Part shown: piece by piece, positions 12,538 through 14,123 of the stretch | Position numbering within the stretch: position 1 is the stretch's first letter | Layout: the number at the start of each line of letters is the position of its first letter | Assembly: GCF_041601295.1 (NCBI RefSeq) | Contig: NZ_JBFIII010000081.1 | Coordinates: forward strand, 1-14,123 | From: Immundisolibacter sp. | GTDB taxonomy: Bacteria > Pseudomonadota > Gammaproteobacteria > Immundisolibacterales > Immundisolibacteraceae | Length of the DNA: 14,123 nucleotides | Direction: 5' to 3' | The notes under the pieces: generated by a model | What the model saw: the letters and a program-made list of their open reading frames with translations, nothing else | Told to the model about the DNA's origin: nothing | The model's database searches: none | Made by a program: the position numbers and the translations under genes

Positions 12538-14123
12538 TTGAGTATTCCATCGCCCCTAAGTCCCGAGCCCAGTGGCGATCAGTTCGGCATCGAACGGGCG
12601 CTCGCGGCGCGCATTGAAGACGCCTTGCTGGTCGACCGGCCGACGCTGCGGCAGCGGTTGTCGAGCCTGCAGCAACGCCAGCTCGCCGGCCGCCCGGTGG
12701 ATCGGCTGCTCGACTCCATCAACGAACGGCTTGTCCGTTCACAGGCGGCTGTTGGGGCGCGCCGCGCGGCGCGCCCGTCGGCGGTTCAGTTTCCGCAAGA
12801 CTTGCCCATCACGGCGCACCTGCCGGCGATTACCACCGCGTTGCAGCAGCACCCGGTGGTGGTTGTGTGCGGCGAGACCGGCTCTGGCAAGACGACTCAG
12901 CTTGCCAAGCTGTGCCTGCATCTGGGACGCGGCCTGCATGGCCGCATCGGTCACACCCAGCCACGGCGCATCGCCGCGCGAGCGGTGGCGGCCCGGTTGG
13001 CGGCTGAACTCGCGGCGCCCAAGGTGGTCGGCTACAGCGTGCGTTTCGACGACACGGTTGCGCACAGCGCCGCCATTCAGGTGATGACCGACGGTTTGTT
13101 GTTGGCGCATACGCAGTCAGACCCTGACTTGCTTGCCTACGACACCTTGATCATCGACGAGGCGCACGAACGCAGTCTCAACATCGATTTTCTGCTCGGC
13201 TACCTGCACCGCCTGCTGCCGCGCCGGCCGGACCTGCGTCTGATCATCACCTCCGCCACCATCGAACCGCAGCGCTTTGCGGACCACTTCGGCGGGGCGC
13301 CCGTGATTGAAGTCTCCGGCCGTGGGCATCCGGTGGAGCTGCGCTACCGACCGCTGGTCACGCTGGATCCGGATCAGGCGGATCTGACCCTGGCCGAGGG
13401 CATCGTGGCGGCGGTTGGGGAGCTGCAAAGTGAGGCTCCGGGAGACGTGCTGGTCTTTCTGCCCGGCGAGCGGCAAATCCGCGACGCGGCCGAGGCTCTG
13501 CGCCTGCACGGCATGGCCGGGCTGGAACTGCTGCCGCTTTATGCACGCCTGTCGCGTGCCGAACAGGATCGGGTGTTCGCGCCCTCGACACGCCGCAGGA
13601 TCGTGCTGGCCACCAATGTGGCGGAGACCTCACTGACGGTACCCGGCATTCGCTACGTAGTGGACAGTGGGCTTGCGCGTGTCAGCCGCTATGGGGCCCG
13701 CAGCCGCGTGCAGCACCTTGGCATCGAGAAGATCTCGCGCGCCGCCGCCACCCAGCGCGCCGGGCGCTGCGGTCGGCTTGGACCCGGCGTGTGTATCCGC
13801 CTGTACGCCGATGACGACTACGCGAACCGCACCTCCTATACCGATCCCGAGATTCATCGCGCCAGCCTGGCGAGCGTCGTACTTCGCATGCAGGCCCTGC
13901 GACTGGGAGATGCCGCGGACTTTCCGTTCATGGACCCGCCGCAGCGTCGCCACCTGCACGCCGCGCAGCAAGTTTTGTTCGAGCTGGGCGCAGTTGACAG
14001 TGGCGGCGCGCTGACCGGTATCGGCCGCCAGCTGGCGCGCTTTCCGCTCGACCCCTCGCTCGGGCGCATGCTGATCGAGGCCGGAAAGACCGGGGCGCTG
14101 CGCGAAGTGCTGATCATCACCGC
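12538..14123 (+). CDS. hrpA: ATP-dependent RNA helicase HrpA, N-terminal part (runs off the right edge)
   Basis: This DEAH-box helicase is read for 528 codons without a stop to the window end; full-length HrpA is about 1300 residues. Motifs in order: Walker A GETGSGKTT (112-120), HTQPRR (139-144), the MTDGLLL segment (183-189), DEAHERSLNIDF (207-218), TSAT (238-241), LPLYARLS, ATNVAETSLTVPGI and QRAGRCGR (motif VI). The wording is very close to E. coli HrpA, which unwinds RNA and rescues stalled ribosomes. The frame is open from 12484 (stop at 12481-12483), and no ATG or GTG occurs before the conserved region. TTG at 12538 is therefore the best start, giving MSIPSPLSPEPSGDQFG, although it lacks a clear Shine-Dalgarno. 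The next TTG is at codon 30. Confidence 0.93.
   Translation, partial: MSIPSPLSPEPSGDQFGIERALAARIEDALLVDRPTLRQRLSSLQQRQLAGRPVDRLLDSINERLVRSQAAVGARRAARPSAVQFPQDLPITAHLPAITTALQQHPVVVVCGETGSGKTTQLAKLCLHLGRGLHGRIGHTQPRRIAARAVAARLAAELAAPKVVGYSVRFDDTVAHSAAIQVMTDGLLLAHTQSDPDLLAYDTLIIDEAHERSLNIDFLLGYLHRLLPRRPDLRLIITSATIEPQRFADHFGGAPVIEVSGRGHPVELRYRPLVTLDPDQADLTLAEGIVAAVGELQSEAPGDVLVFLPGERQIRDAAEALRLHGMAGLELLPLYARLSRAEQDRVFAPSTRRRIVLATNVAETSLTVPGIRYVVDSGLARVSRYGARSRVQHLGIEKISRAAATQRAGRCGRLGPGVCIRLYADDDYANRTSYTDPEIHRASLASVVLRMQALRLGDAADFPFMDPPQRRHLHAAQQVLFELGAVDSGGALTGIGRQLARFPLDPSLGRMLIEAGKTGALREVLIIT
12755..12776. repeat. Perfect 22-bp GC palindrome inside hrpA
   Basis: The left arm GGGCGCGCCGC is mirrored exactly by its complement, centred between 12765 and 12766. 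It encodes the Ala/Arg-rich linker before the helicase core. Fourteen bases upstream ends a 6-bp hairpin, GAACGG-CTTGT-CCGTTC (12724-12740). Low-complexity coding of Ala and Arg can produce such symmetry by chance. Confidence 0.5.

Overview
The window reads as ordinary chromosome of a GC-rich bacterium, most likely a gammaproteobacterium. The basis is the gene set (Uup, ClpB, HrpA, NadC, a GGDEF protein), the near residue-for-residue agreement of ClpB with the E. coli protein, and strong avoidance of TTA, CTA and TCA codons. That avoidance leaves very long open frames antisense to the real genes. A Rieske oxygenase and a TauD-type dioxygenase suggest broad oxidative metabolism. The genus cannot be fixed from sequence alone.

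Layout. The left edge holds the first 45 codons of a thiamine-diphosphate enzyme on the minus strand (137 to 1), followed by an AT-rich promoter-like stretch and a gene-poor gap to 480. Next is uup (minus, 481-2364). Divergent from it is a two-gene unit: a 106-residue protein of unknown function (2458-2778) and a Rieske ring-hydroxylating oxygenase alpha subunit (2824-4038). nadC (minus, 4067-4927) converges on the Rieske gene, with two small hairpins at the junction. nadC and clpB (5203-7785) diverge from a 275-base region. That region holds a near-consensus sigma-32 (heat-shock) promoter for clpB and a three-armed repeat that could form alternative hairpins.

After clpB come a small lipoprotein made of two 27-residue repeats (7901-8152), a terminator-like hairpin, a TauD-family Fe(II)/2-oxoglutarate dioxygenase (8249-9091), an SbcD/Mre11-like metallophosphoesterase (9138-9878) and a diguanylate cyclase (10067-11362). 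A secreted Sel1-repeat protein (minus, 11430-12473) is convergent with the cyclase. Divergent from it is hrpA, which apparently starts at TTG (12538) and runs off the right edge.

Functional picture. Most genes are independent housekeeping or stress functions: NAD synthesis, protein disaggregation, ABC-F ATPase, RNA helicase. I see no CRISPR array, transposon, phage gene or RNA gene, and no convincing new multi-gene defence or biosynthetic system. The best leads are the unknown protein plus Rieske unit, the repeat lipoprotein next to heat-shock-driven clpB, the alternative-pairing region between nadC and clpB, and the orphan metallophosphoesterase.
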